A DNA stretch of 64,000 nt, from positions 62,001 to 126,000 of the forward strand of contig NZ_CP042420.1 of the NCBI RefSeq assembly GCF_007954625.1, given 5' to 3'. The notes below the pieces were generated by a model. The model worked only from the letters and a program-made list of their open reading frames with translations, did no database searches and was not told where the DNA came from. This DNA is from Leuconostoc lactis. GTDB lineage: Bacteria; Bacillota; Bacilli; Lactobacillales; Lactobacillaceae. Positions 29,090 to 38,236 of this stretch are shown here, piece after piece. Positions within the stretch are counted from its first letter, which is position 1. The number at the start of each line of letters is the position of its first letter. The translations under genes were made by a program, and so were the position numbers.

Positions 29090-29980
29090 TTAGTCTTTCT
29101 GCAAGCGACTCAAACGTGAACGTGAATGCAAACCATCGTGTTCTGCGTTGACTGCGTTTGCCATCGACATATCGAAATGCTTAATCTTTCTAATATGACC
29201 AACAGCACCTAGGTTAGTTAGCCCAAAGAGTTGTGAGACTTCATCTGGACTCTTCACTGTTGTGTCAGACAATTCTTTTGCCAACACAACTAAGAATGTC
29301 AAGCCACCAAGCAACATAAGACCCGCTAAAGCAAAGAGTTTCTTATTTGGCGCAACAGGCACATTACTTACCTTGGCCGAATCAATAATAGACACGTTAT
29401 TAATTTTCATAAAGTCGCCAATTTTATTTTTGAATGAATCAGCGACTGTATTCGCTACGACAGCAGCTTCCTTGGCATTCTTAGCCTTCACATTAATTGA
29501 GAAAACTTGTGAGTTTTGCTGGTTAGAAATTGATACCATGTTTTTCAACTGATCGACTGATAAGTTGTAAGGCTTCTGGGTTGAGGGCTTCGTAATTTCT
29601 TCTTGCGCTGGGGCAATTAAGCGCTGTGTCCCATCAGCTAAAGTTCGATATTCGGCTGGTTTCGCTTCTTGAACCACGATTGGTTCTGGGTGCTTCAATG
29701 TCTTAGATACATCCCCCAAGACATTACTTGAAATCACCAAGTTCTTATAGGTGTTAATAATCTGCACATCGGCTTGTTGATCAGACAAGTTCACTGAACC
29801 ATTATTGTTATCGTTTGAACGGTTAACCAGCATACTGGTTGAAGCACTATACGTCGGTGCAATAACAAATTCAGCAATCCCAAAACCCAGACCCGCGCCA
29901 ATAACGGCCATAACCAAAATGGCCAAAAAATGCTTGCGGATAATGTCCCATAGTTGTCGTAACTCAAGTACGTTATTCAT
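29090..29980 (-). CDS. cpsC: Polysaccharide co-polymerase, Wzz/CpsC type
   Basis: Membrane adaptor and activator of the CpsD kinase, 296 aa. There is one membrane segment near residues 15-38, an extracellular domain with PTYSASTSMLVNRSND, and a second membrane segment near 215-235 followed by a cytoplasmic tail that normally contacts the kinase. It has no kinase domain of its own, as usual in Firmicutes. The start codon follows cpsB by 25 bp. Confidence 0.92.
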   Translation of the reverse strand: MNNVLELRQLWDIIRKHFLAILVMAVIGAGLGFGIAEFVIAPTYSASTSMLVNRSNDNNNGSVNLSDQQADVQIINTYKNLVISSNVLGDVSKTLKHPEPIVVQEAKPAEYRTLADGTQRLIAPAQEEITKPSTQKPYNLSVDQLKNMVSISNQQNSQVFSINVKAKNAKEAAVVANTVADSFKNKIGDFMKINNVSIIDSAKVSNVPVAPNKKLFALAGLMLLGGLTFLVVLAKELSDTTVKSPDEVSQLFGLTNLGAVGHIRKIKHFDMSMANAVNAEHDGLHSRSRLSRLQKD

Positions 29981-30005
29981 TGTGTATTAATCCTTTATTC
30001 TTTTA

Positions 30006-30773
30006 TTAAAACCGGTTGCGTAGCCAACGTTTGACAATTGGTGCTGGCATCAAACGCTCAATGGGACGACCATCAATAATGGCTTCCGCATTCAACGCAA
30101 ATAGGTCACTGATTTCAGCACCTTGTTGCTTCCGCAACTTGGCAAAAGCTGCCTGCATGTTATATGTTCGATTCGGCAAATCATGCACATCCGAGACAAA
30201 CACATGCCCCAGATTATGTGACACAATCGCCTCAGCAAACTTTTGTACCTTTTTCCCAAATACGCCAACATACGAACTCGCCGTTACCTGGGCAATCGCC
30301 CCCCGTTCAACCAATTGATACAGAATCTCTGGTTGTGCCATCAGCTTCGTATTGCGTTCTGGATGGGCAATTTGTACCGTAATACCCCGTTGCATCAAGT
30401 TAAAGATCATGTCCGCACTATAAGTTGGCACATCATCATCTGGAAATTCCAGGAGTAAATACTGATTCCCTTCATCTGCAAAGAGAATCTCATCTGCTGC
30501 TAAATCATCTATTAGCTCACCATTAATCCGAACTTCTTGCGACGGAAAGACTTGCAAGGGAATTCTCTCTTGATCTAACATCGTTTGGAAGTCAGCGGTT
30601 AAGGCTACCACCTCCGCCTTATTATTGCGATAACGCCCATTCATATGATGTGGCGTCATTAACATCGCTTCAATGCCTTCCGCCACCGCCTCACGCGCCA
30701 TCCGTAACGAGGCACGCATAGAAGCCGAACCGTCATCAATATCCGGTAGCAGATGACTATGTAAATCGATCAT
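30006..30773 (-). CDS. cpsB: CpsB/YwqE-type tyrosine-protein phosphatase (PHP)
   Basis: Manganese-dependent PHP-family phosphatase that removes phosphate from the CpsD tyrosine cluster. At 255 aa, with MIDLHSHLLPDIDDGS at the N-terminus, TPHHMNGRY, QIAHPERN and VSDVHD supplying the metal ligands. It is the first gene of the exopolysaccharide operon, behind the promoter at 30841-30870. Confidence 0.93.
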   Translation of the reverse strand: MIDLHSHLLPDIDDGSASMRASLRMAREAVAEGIEAMLMTPHHMNGRYRNNKAEVVALTADFQTMLDQERIPLQVFPSQEVRINGELIDDLAADEILFADEGNQYLLLEFPDDDVPTYSADMIFNLMQRGITVQIAHPERNTKLMAQPEILYQLVERGAIAQVTASSYVGVFGKKVQKFAEAIVSHNLGHVFVSDVHDLPNRTYNMQAAFAKLRKQQGAEISDLFALNAEAIIDGRPIERLMPAPIVKRWLRNRF

Positions 30774-30840
30774 ACTCGCTCCTTAATTTCGTATTACTAT
30801 TACAAGTTTAATATTACTATACCAAGTCAAAGACTCGCAT

Positions 30841-30870
30841 ATACTAAACCATACCATGTGAAAATTTCAA
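30841..30870 (-). promoter_or_regulatory. Candidate promoter of the exopolysaccharide operon
   Basis: -35 TTGAAA and -10 TAGTAT with 18-base spacing, 70 bp before cpsB. A second candidate, an extended -10 TGGTATAGT, lies nearer to the gene. Nothing else is recognised between 30774 and 30975. Confidence 0.4.
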
Positions 30871-30975
30871 CATTATTACAGTTATAAAACAAAAGTTTCT
30901 TTTTGTCATATTACGGTTTGAGCAAGGTTATTTTCTCTCATATAACTTTTTTAATCCATAATAAAAGCGAACCGC

Positions 30976-31074
30976 TTACGCACGTTCGCTTTTCGAAATT
31001 TCGACTTTCTTTTTGTAAGAAAATATTAAGCTATACAACATAACCGCCACCAATGCCAAATTCGACGCGTTTAA
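30976..31074 (-). pseudogene. Relic of the MFS gene's last 33 codons
   Basis: The minus strand reads LNASNLALVAVMLYSLIFSY and then KKKVEISKSERA-stop. This aligns with the end of the MFS gene at 32157 (WNTVATTLVLAAIVLYGLIF, then SYQKKVNISKSERS-stop), with a two-residue gap. The hairpin after each stop is also shared. It overlaps the aldo/keto reductase stop codon, so nothing upstream of it survives. It is the tail of a duplicated transporter gene whose body has been lost. Confidence 0.8.
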
Positions 31075-32000
31075 GGCAACGTATTCCCAGCAGCCATATA
31101 AATATCGTACCAATCTTGTCGTGTTAACGTGACGTTATCACCATCAGTCATATCTTTAATGTGTTGCTCGCTCATTGAACCAATGATAACTTGCATGTTG
31201 GCTGGATGCCGTAAAATCCAAGCCACCGCAATCGCACTCTTACTCGTTTGGTATTGATCCGCCAAGCGACCGAGTTCGGCATTTAATTCTGGAAAATCAG
31301 GGTTATCCACAAACACGCCACCAAAAAAACCAAATTGCAATGGTGACCAGGTCTGTATCGTCATGTTATGAATACGACTATACGCTAACAACTCCGCATC
31401 ACGCATCGTCGCTGCATCATCGGTCATATTGACATGAATCTGCTGATCAATCATACCGGTGTGCATAATCCCGAATTGTAGTTGGTTGACAATGAGGGGT
31501 TGCTGAACGGCAGTTTTTAACAATTCAATATCTAATGAATTTTGATTTGACACCCCAAAGTAACGTACTTTACCACTTTTCTCTAAGTAGTTGAATGCTT
31601 CAGCAACTTCGACCGGTTCAACTAACACATCCGGTCGGTGCAACACAAAGACATCTAAGTAATCCGTCCCAATTCTGCTGAGTTCGTCTTCTACTGACTG
31701 GATTAAATTGGCTTTTGAAAAATCCACTCTTTTGAAGCCATCCCCCCGAACAATCCCACCTTTAGACTGAATGAGAATACTGTCCCGCGCAACGTTAGCA
31801 TTTTTTAACGCACGGCCGAATGTACTGGATGATTGACCATCACCATAAATATTTGCGGATTCAAAAAAGTTAATCCCATTGCCAATGGCAGATTCAACCG
31901 CCCTTTGCGCCTCAAGATCACTTCGCGTACCCATACGCATGACACCAAGTCCAATTCGGGAAGCATTTAGTTCACTAACGCCTAGCTTAATCTTCTGCAA
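31071..32000 (-). CDS. Aldo/keto reductase
   Basis: NADPH-dependent oxidoreductase of the aldo/keto reductase superfamily, TIM-barrel, 309 aa from the start chosen here. GLGVMRMGTR, FFESANIYGDGQSSSTFGRA (with the catalytic Asp/Tyr region), YLDVFVLHRPDV and the cofactor-binding IIGSMSEQHIKD are visible. It resembles the YdhF-type oxidoreductases; substrate unknown. The start is a TTG at 32000 with GAGGTGAG upstream; the longer ATG frame from 32051 has no such site. It lies between two remnants of one MFS gene. Confidence 0.85.
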   Translation of the reverse strand: MQKIKLGVSELNASRIGLGVMRMGTRSDLEAQRAVESAIGNGINFFESANIYGDGQSSSTFGRALKNANVARDSILIQSKGGIVRGDGFKRVDFSKANLIQSVEDELSRIGTDYLDVFVLHRPDVLVEPVEVAEAFNYLEKSGKVRYFGVSNQNSLDIELLKTAVQQPLIVNQLQFGIMHTGMIDQQIHVNMTDDAATMRDAELLAYSRIHNMTIQTWSPLQFGFFGGVFVDNPDFPELNAELGRLADQYQTSKSAIAVAWILRHPANMQVIIGSMSEQHIKDMTDGDNVTLTRQDWYDIYMAAGNTLP

Positions 32001-32055
32001 TATTCTCACCTCATTCTGGAGATACCTGATTGGTTTAAAAACGCGCAACAACTAT

Positions 32056-32085
32056 TGACTGACAAGTCATATATCTAGTATTATA
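32056..32085 (-). promoter_or_regulatory. Aldo/keto reductase promoter with possible operator
   Basis: A -10 TATAAT at 32080-32085 has no strong -35. Just downstream, TGACTGACAAGTCA (32056-32069) is a perfect 5+5 inverted repeat with a four-base centre, placed where a repressor would block early transcription. Confidence 0.4.
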
Positions 32086-32156
32086 GCGCATGCTATCATA
32101 GACAACTAATGTTCTGTTTCTATTTATAATGTTAAACCATAATAAAGGCGAACACC

Positions 32157-33504
32157 TTATGAGCGTTCGCTTTTTGAAATGTTTACTTTCTTTTGATAAG
32201 AAAATATTAAACCATACAACACAATCGCTGCCAACACCAAAGTTGTCGCAACCGTGTTCCAACCATGCATGACTTGAATACTTTCAGCAGTCGGTGTGCT
32301 AGCCGTCGTCATGATGAAAAAATCTTGAATCGTATGCCCATCTCTGAGAATGATCACGGAAGCCAAGACCATCAGTAAAAATTGCGTCAGAATACTGCCA
32401 ATATTTTGCAAAGTGTACTTGACCCAGAGTCGCTTATCTTCTGGGATGGGGTCTGTCGCTTGATAGCTCGTAGTTAACCAGCCATTTAACGTCCCCTTAA
32501 AGAGACTCACAATGAATAACCCTATCGGGAACAACGGCGTCCCTAAGATGATCAGCAATCCCGCAACAATCCCAACCAACGAGCGACGCTTGATGTCTGT
32601 CCCGAGCAACGCCATCCCCTTCGGTGCCAATAACGTACCCAATACATATGGTAAGTAAAAGTAGAAAAAAGCTTCGCGATGCCCGTAAAAAGCCGCTGTA
32701 TACAGCGAGCTAAAGAGAAACAAATAATTCCCCACCGCGCCATTAATCAAGGTTAAAAACAACAACTGATTCGGCACGTTGCGTTGGACTTTTCGTCGCC
32801 AGAAAGTGACTAATCCAACCGTTAATAGGGCAATAAAGAAGAAACTGTTAATCACGGCATCAAAAGCCAGCGTATCCGCCAGCATCTGACTCGAGCGCAA
32901 GCCAAATAGTAAGATAAAGAACACAACAAATAAGATCAGATAACGATATGAGGTCTCTGCTAAGTCATCGGCATCGACTTGATAATGGGTGATGACGTTT
33001 GGCGTTTGCAACGCCAAGCCATACATCACGCCATAAATCACAAAGAATACGAGGTACTTAAATCCTGCTGGCAATAGCAGCGCCAAGCAACACTAACATC
33101 ACCAGTGATCCGACCATATTCCCGCGTAACACCGCATCTCTTGTCTTCCAATACTGACCAATTGCCGCATTAGCTGGTGGCAACCACGCCCCACTTAATC
33201 CAAGGAAAAAGCCCGCCACAATAAAACTGGGAAAGTACAGTATCCCTAAGATACCAAAGCCACACCCCAGCAACCCACAATAGAGCGCCAACTTTAGCAA
33301 GCTCAAACTATGTAATCGTGTCTTAATCCCTCGAATAAAGAAAATCCCCGTCATCCGAAACGTATAAAATAAGACGAACGGTAAAACAGTGAGTAACGAC
33401 TGCCCATTACTGAGCTGAATTAACAGCATAAAAGGTAAGACGATAATCGTGCTACTTAAGATAGTCAGGGCGGATTTCCCTACAATTGGCAGTTGATTGG
33501 TCAT
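32157..33504 (-). pseudogene. Frameshifted MFS-type transporter
   Basis: Two overlapping frames make one polytopic membrane protein of about 440-450 aa. The upstream part (33504 to about 33070) starts MTNQLPIVGKSALTILSS and ends in frame at GAAIASRI. The downstream part reads LLLPAGFKYLVFF and runs to the true C-terminus SYQKKVNISKSERS. The hydrophobic segment continues across the junction only if the frame changes by one base near 33075-33085. About twelve membrane segments are expected; substrate unknown. A conserved weak terminator hairpin overlaps its stop. Sequencing error remains possible. Confidence 0.75.
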
Positions 33505-33558
33505 AACGGTTTGTCCTCGTATGCAAAACGCGTCATGACATCACGTCTTAGGGTAAAG

Positions 33559-33588
33559 AAAAAGTCCAAGCAATCGCTTGGACTTTTT
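33559..33588 (-). terminator. Terminator of rimM-trmD
   Basis: Perfect stem AAAAAGTCCAAG/CTTGGACTTTTT with a six-base loop and T-run, 20 bp after the trmD stop. Confidence 0.92.
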
Positions 33589-33608
33589 GTCATGATCACA
33601 TGATTTGA

Positions 33609-34340
33609 TTACTCAGATTCATGTTTAATATCGTCTAAGAGATCGCGTTCCTGCTTTGACAGTGGTCGCTTCTCTAATAGATCCGGCCGACGTAACCACG
33701 TCCGGCGTAAGGATTCTTTTAATCGCCATTCGGCAATTTTAGCATGGTTCCCACTCATCAAAACTTCCGGTACCTTACGGCCCCGAAAATCAGCAGGTCG
33801 CGTATATTGTGGAAATTCCAACAAATTATCTTGGAATGAGTCTTCCTCAGCACTCACATTATTACCTAAGACATCTGGTAAAAAGCGCGCCGTGGCATCA
33901 ATGATGACCATCGCCCCAAGCTCTCCCCCTGTCAACACGTAATCTCCCAATGAGATTTCATCGTCAACGAGCTCGCGAATGCGTTCGTCATACCCTTCGT
34001 AATGTCCTGCAATAAAAGTGATATGTTCTTTTTGCGCTAATTCTTCCGCCACATGGTGGTCAAATTTACGCCCTGCGGGATCGAGTAGCACCACGTGTCC
34101 CTTATCACCTGCTGCTGCTTCAACGGCAGCCATCGCATCAAAGATTGGCTGCGCCATCAAAAGCATCCCCGCACCACCGCCAAAAGGATAATCATCGACA
34201 TTATTGTGCTTGTTTTCCGTATAATCACGAAAATCCGTCACATGAAAGTCTAATGCCCCTTTGTCAATCGCTTTCCCCAAAATCGATTGTTTCAACGGTG
34301 TAAACATATCTGGAAATAAACTTAAGACATCAATTCGCAT
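33609..34340 (-). CDS. trmD: tRNA (guanine-N1)-methyltransferase
   Basis: SAM-dependent methylation of G37 in tRNAs that have G at position 36, which prevents frameshifting. SPOUT fold with the trefoil knot, 243 aa. [35 protein letters not shown] and [15 protein letters not shown] are invariant family blocks. It overlaps rimM by one base. In most Firmicutes both follow rpsP and precede rplS; here those genes lie about 6 and 27 kb away. Confidence 0.98.
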   Translation of the reverse strand: MRIDVLSLFPDMFTPLKQSILGKAIDKGALDFHVTDFRDYTENKHNNVDDYPFGGGAGMLLMAQPIFDAMAAVEAAAGDKGHVVLLDPAGRKFDHHVAEELAQKEHITFIAGHYEGYDERIRELVDDEISLGDYVLTGGELGAMVIIDATARFLPDVLGNNVSAEEDSFQDNLLEFPQYTRPADFRGRKVPEVLMSGNHAKIAEWRLKESLRRTWLRRPDLLEKRPLSKQERDLLDDIKHESE

Positions 34341-34858
34341 TAATCTAATAATCCTTCCAACGCATCAATCGTGATGCGCTTATTGTCGACATCAACGTCT
34401 TTTACCACGTCATCAATCATCGGAATTAATGCATCTTTTTGCCCTGGTCGCTGCACAACCCAGACATCATTAGCCCCAGTGGTCATAATTTCTGACACCA
34501 CACCGATGTCGTTACCGTCTAAGTCAAATACACGACTATCTATAATTTCGTCGTAATAGTATTCATCATCCCCTAGTGTCTCGCGTGCATCGCCATAGAC
34601 ATAGACATCATGTGTTTTATATTTTTCGATATCATTAATGTTGTTCACGCCTTCAAAAAGCACTAACCACATATTCTTGTGCAACCGCGATGACTGTACC
34701 TTAAATGGCACAAAGCCATCTTTTGTTTCAACTTGTAGTTCAGCACCTTTTTTGAAGCGCTCATCAGCAAAATCGGTAATCGCTAAGATTTTAACTTCAC
34801 CACGAATCCCGTGGGTGTTGACAATTGTGCCAACTTTAAAATAATTTTCTTTTGTCAT
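34340..34858 (-). CDS. rimM: 16S rRNA processing/maturation factor RimM
   Basis: Assembly factor for the 30S head that binds ribosomal protein S19. At 172 aa with the N-terminal RimM domain ([16 protein letters not shown]) and the C-terminal PRC-barrel ([34 protein letters not shown]). It is translated just before trmD. An 'ACTATTATAATAG'-like AT stretch precedes the start, but no clean promoter is defined. Confidence 0.95.
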   Translation of the reverse strand: MTKENYFKVGTIVNTHGIRGEVKILAITDFADERFKKGAELQVETKDGFVPFKVQSSRLHKNMWLVLFEGVNNINDIEKYKTHDVYVYGDARETLGDDEYYYDEIIDSRVFDLDGNDIGVVSEIMTTGANDVWVVQRPGQKDALIPMIDDVVKDVDVDNKRITIDALEGLLD

Positions 34859-34904
34859 AATAGTATTATAGCATAGCTTTTATGACCACTGGCAAGTGTT
34901 GTGC

Positions 34905-35447
34905 TTAGGCGTGACGGTGTGACCAAGTGAAGTATTGGAAAATCTTTACAACACCCACAATGATCATCGCCAAACCAAGTAGTAGCCACAAGATTGCTGC
35001 ACCGATAAGTGGTGAGAATAGCAATACAATACCGGCCAATAAGCTAATCAAGGCTGAAAATACTGCCCAGCCCTTACGTTCAAAATACTTCAATGAGGCA
35101 AAGGTTACAATAGCTTCAACGATCCAAGTGATACCAACCAACAAACCAACGATTAAGAATAGGTAAGCTGTTGCTGCATACAAGTTGATGAAGCTGAAGA
35201 CACCAGCCACCAAGTAGATCACACCAACTAAGAAGCTACCTAAACGTGCCCAAGCTGATTCGTCATCATGTGTACCGATTGCTGCAACGTAGGCTGCACC
35301 AATGGCAATAAAGGCGATACCAACCATGATAGTAACTGCTGCTGCTGTACGATTTGGCCAAAAGACAATCATAAGACCAAAAATCAAAGATAGTAGACCT
35401 TGAAGCCCTACCATCGAGCGCAACTTCGTATAAAATACGTCTGACAT
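34905..35447 (-). CDS. DUF308/HdeD-type membrane protein
   Basis: Small polytopic membrane protein of 180 aa with six hydrophobic segments arranged as repeated pairs (LLSLIFGLMIVFWP, VGIAFIAIGAAYV, FLVGVIYLVAGVFSF and so on). This is the DUF308/HdeD pattern; HdeD is linked to acid resistance in enterobacteria, but no function is established here. The start MSDVFYTKL at 35447 has GGAGAG eight bases upstream; the frame is open further but without a site. Confidence 0.8.
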   Translation of the reverse strand: MSDVFYTKLRSMVGLQGLLSLIFGLMIVFWPNRTAAAVTIMVGIAFIAIGAAYVAAIGTHDDESAWARLGSFLVGVIYLVAGVFSFINLYAATAYLFLIVGLLVGITWIVEAIVTFASLKYFERKGWAVFSALISLLAGIVLLFSPLIGAAILWLLLGLAMIIVGVVKIFQYFTWSHRHA

Positions 35448-35471
35448 TTTATTCTCTCCTCCTATATCGCT

Positions 35472-35500
35472 ATTATAACCCTTGCAACCATTGTTGTCGG
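35472..35500 (-). promoter_or_regulatory. Proximal promoter of the DUF308 gene
   Basis: -35 CCGACA and -10 TATAAT with 17-base spacing, about 25 bp before the start codon. Confidence 0.55.
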
Positions 35501-35660
35501 TTGCCACACAGCCAAAGGTATTGAATTTGATGTCGTTACGTCTTTTGTCATACCACATAATCCGCTATATTGTATTGCAACAAACATAACGACCGCATTC
35601 CCCATTAACTGCATCACTCAGACAGTCAGAATTGAAATAGGTAAATGTCATACGTTTAGC

Positions 35661-35689
35661 ATTATAGCACTATTATTTTAAAAGTAAAC
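35661..35689 (-). promoter_or_regulatory. Distal promoter upstream of the DUF308 gene
   Basis: -35 GTTTAC and -10 TATAAT with 17-base spacing. It would give a leader of about 200 bases. The leader contains only short frames without ribosome-binding sites. Confidence 0.5.
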
Positions 35690-35743
35690 CCCTTTTTTAA
35701 ACTTTTTTAGCACTCTGACTTGAAGTGTGCTGAAAGCTGTGAT

Positions 35744-36235
35744 TTAACGCAAATTTTCCGGTATATCTAATGCTAGTAAAGCTTGTTTGATATCGGGACC
35801 GTAAGCATATTTGCCGATGCCACCCTGCTTTGGCAAAATCCGATGACAGGCATTGATAATGGTCAGCGGATTCTTCCCCACGGCCGTGGCAACTGCCCGA
35901 ATCGCCTTAGGATAATTGGCCCGCGCTGCTAGATCCGAGTATGTGAGCGTTTCAGTTGGCGCCATCTCATGTAAGGCCGTCCAGACAGCCTGTTGAAACG
36001 GCGTCGCCCGCAAATAATTAATCTTAATCGCCTGAAAATCCACCGACTCCCCAGCAGCATAACGCCGAAATAGATCTAGTTCTGGCACATGACCCGCTTG
36101 AATCGTTGTTGTGGGATAGTCTGCTAAAAATTCTTGGCGCCCATCATCGGCTAAACTCACAAAAACCACGGCATCATCTTGCTTAAATACCGTCAGTTGT
36201 CGTTGTAAAAATGGCATGGTCTCGTAAATAATCAT
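35744..36235 (-). CDS. ogt: Methylated-DNA-protein cysteine methyltransferase
   Basis: Suicide repair protein that takes alkyl groups from O6-alkylguanine. At 163 aa it carries the helix-turn-helix LTYSDLAARANYPKAIRAVA and the acceptor cysteine in NACHRILPKQG, followed by GIGKYAYG. The usual PCHR is ACHR here; the cysteine, histidine and arginine are kept. It is a single gene between the DUF308 promoter and the fru operon terminator, with no clear terminator of its own. Confidence 0.92.
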   Translation of the reverse strand: MIIYETMPFLQRQLTVFKQDDAVVFVSLADDGRQEFLADYPTTTIQAGHVPELDLFRRYAAGESVDFQAIKINYLRATPFQQAVWTALHEMAPTETLTYSDLAARANYPKAIRAVATAVGKNPLTIINACHRILPKQGGIGKYAYGPDIKQALLALDIPENLR

Positions 36236-36267
36236 GGCTTAATTTTAGCATAATGCGTGATAATACA

Positions 36268-36297
36268 TAAAAAGCACGCCTAGCGGCGTGCTTTTTT
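36268..36297 (-). terminator. Terminator of the fructose operon
   Basis: Stem AAAAGCACGCC/GGCGTGCTTTT with loop TAGC and a T-run, directly after the fruA stop. Confidence 0.92.
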
Positions 36298-36300
36298 ATC

Positions 36301-38220
36301 TTACTTTCGCTTTAATAATCCGAAGATCACCCCAGAAATTACCGCCCCAATCGCGATGAAGAGCAAGTACAAGAGTGGTGAACTCGTCAAGGCAATCACG
36401 AAGATTCCACCATGCGGTGCAAGTAACTTAATCCCAGTTAAGCCAACCAAGCCACCAGCCACTGCTGATCCGACCATGAAGCTTGGAATGGCACGGGCTG
36501 GATCGGCGGCAGCGAATGGAATCGCACCCTCCGTAATAAACGATAGCCCCATGACAATGTTAGTCAATCCAGCTTCACGCTCTTGCTTGTCAAACTTATG
36601 CTTAGACATCAGCGTTGCGACGAAGACAGCCAATGGTGGCACCATCCCACCAGCCATGACAGCCGCCATAATATTTGAGCCACCAGTTGCAACTGTCGCA
36701 GCTAACGTGCCTGTCCCAAAGACATAGGCAGCTTTGTTAATCGGACCACCCATATCCACCGCCATCATGCCACCTAGCAGCGTGCCAAGCAACACAGCGT
36801 TGGTACCACTTAAGCTCGACAAGAAGTTATCAAGGCCTTGGTTAATCCCTGACATTGGAATGTTGATGAACAACATGGCAAAGCCAGTTAGTAAGACACC
36901 CAGCACAGGATAGAACAAGATCATTTTAATCCCATCAAGCGACTTAGGTAAGTTGTTAAAGAGTTTCTTGAGGAGCAAGATAATCCCACCGGCCAAGAAG
37001 CCACCGACCAAAGCACCCAAGAAACCTGACGGAATTGGCATATGCTTGGCATCTAGTCCAACGTTATAAATATTATACCCGTTGGCTGACAAGGCGCCTG
37101 CGACGAATCCAGCGACCAAACCTGGCTTTTCGGCAATCGAGTAGGCAATATACCCTGCTAACACTGGCAACATGAAGCCAAAGGCAGCGCCCCCAATTTG
37201 CTTAAAGAAGGCCGCCATCGGATGATAAGTCCCCAAGCTTGATAGCATATCTTTTGGCACACCAAGACTTTGGTCAATCAAGAAGGCAAACGCAATCGCA
37301 ATTCCGCCACCAATCACAAACGGCAACATGCTCGATACACCGCTCATCAAGTGACGGTAAAAGGCTTTTCCAATTGATTGAGACGTTTCCGCCTCTTTTT
37401 GCTTTGGTGCATCACTATGGAAAATTGGTGCCTGTTTGTCTAAGGCCAGATTAATCAATTCTTCTGGCTGTCGAATACCATATGCCACTGGTCGGTTAAT
37501 CAACGGCTTGCCATCAAAACGGGTCATTTCAACGTTTTTATCAGCGGCAATAATCACCCCTTGCGCCTCAGCGATATCAGCATCACTCAAACGATTACCA
37601 ACGCCACCGGCCCCGTTGGTTTCTACCTTAATACGTATGCCCAATTCAGCGGCTTGCTTTTTCAAGGCTTCTTCGGCCATGTAAGTATGAGCAATCCCTG
37701 TCGTACAAGCTGTCACAGCGACCAAGAATGGTGCATCCTGTGCCACCGTCACCGTTTCTGGCGGCGTCACTTCTTGCTCTGTGAACAATTCAACCACTGC
37801 TTCTGGCGTTTGTGCTGCTTTCAGCTCGTCCATAAAGCCATCTTGGAGCAAGAAGCGTGACAAACTGGCCAAAGCTTCCAGATGCGTATTATTGGCATCC
37901 GCAGGGACGGCAATCATAAATAACAAATGTATTGGCTGGCCGTCCATGGCGTCGTATTCGACCCCCTTTTCTGAACGGGCAAACACAACTGTGGGTAGTT
38001 TAACGGCACTGTTTTTGGCATGCGGCATGGCAATGCCATCCCCTAATCCGGTCGTTGTCTGGGCTTCACGTGCCAAAATACCCTGCATAAAGGCTTGTTT
38101 GTCAGTAATGCGACCAGCGTCATACAGACGGTCAATCATTTCCTCAAAAGCTGCTTGCTTGGTGGTGGCCTTCAGGTCCAGTATCATAACGTCGGTTACT
38201 AACAAATCGCTGATTTTCAT
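36301..38220 (-). CDS. fruA: PTS fructose transporter EIIABC
   Basis: Imports fructose and phosphorylates it to fructose 1-phosphate. At 639 aa, in the order EIIA (1-145, active histidine in GDGIAMPHAKN), EIIB (about 165-260, active cysteine in VTACTTGIAHTYMAEEAL) and a membrane EIIC (about 290-639, with GGPINKAAYVFG and TEGAIPFAAADP). All three domains are complete. It follows fruK by 16 bp and ends in a strong terminator. HPr and enzyme I must be encoded elsewhere. Confidence 0.96.
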   Translation of the reverse strand: MKISDLLVTDVMILDLKATTKQAAFEEMIDRLYDAGRITDKQAFMQGILAREAQTTTGLGDGIAMPHAKNSAVKLPTVVFARSEKGVEYDAMDGQPIHLLFMIAVPADANNTHLEALASLSRFLLQDGFMDELKAAQTPEAVVELFTEQEVTPPETVTVAQDAPFLVAVTACTTGIAHTYMAEEALKKQAAELGIRIKVETNGAGGVGNRLSDADIAEAQGVIIAADKNVEMTRFDGKPLINRPVAYGIRQPEELINLALDKQAPIFHSDAPKQKEAETSQSIGKAFYRHLMSGVSSMLPFVIGGGIAIAFAFLIDQSLGVPKDMLSSLGTYHPMAAFFKQIGGAAFGFMLPVLAGYIAYSIAEKPGLVAGFVAGALSANGYNIYNVGLDAKHMPIPSGFLGALVGGFLAGGIILLLKKLFNNLPKSLDGIKMILFYPVLGVLLTGFAMLFINIPMSGINQGLDNFLSSLSGTNAVLLGTLLGGMMAVDMGGPINKAAYVFGTGTLAATVATGGSNIMAAVMAGGMVPPLAVFVATLMSKHKFDKQEREAGLTNIVMGLSFITEGAIPFAAADPARAIPSFMVGSAVAGGLVGLTGIKLLAPHGGIFVIALTSSPLLYLLFIAIGAVISGVIFGLLKRK

Positions 38221-38236
38221 GATGTTTCCTCACATA

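Noticed and set aside
35448..35558. N-terminal extension of the DUF308 protein from MWYDKRRN
   Set aside because: No ribosome-binding site, cysteine-rich non-homologous sequence, and the proximal promoter lies inside it; MSDVFYTKL with GGAGAG is the better start.
36356..36727. 123-aa plus-strand frame opposite fruA
   Set aside because: Antisense shadow of a well-conserved EIIC; composition follows the complementary strand.
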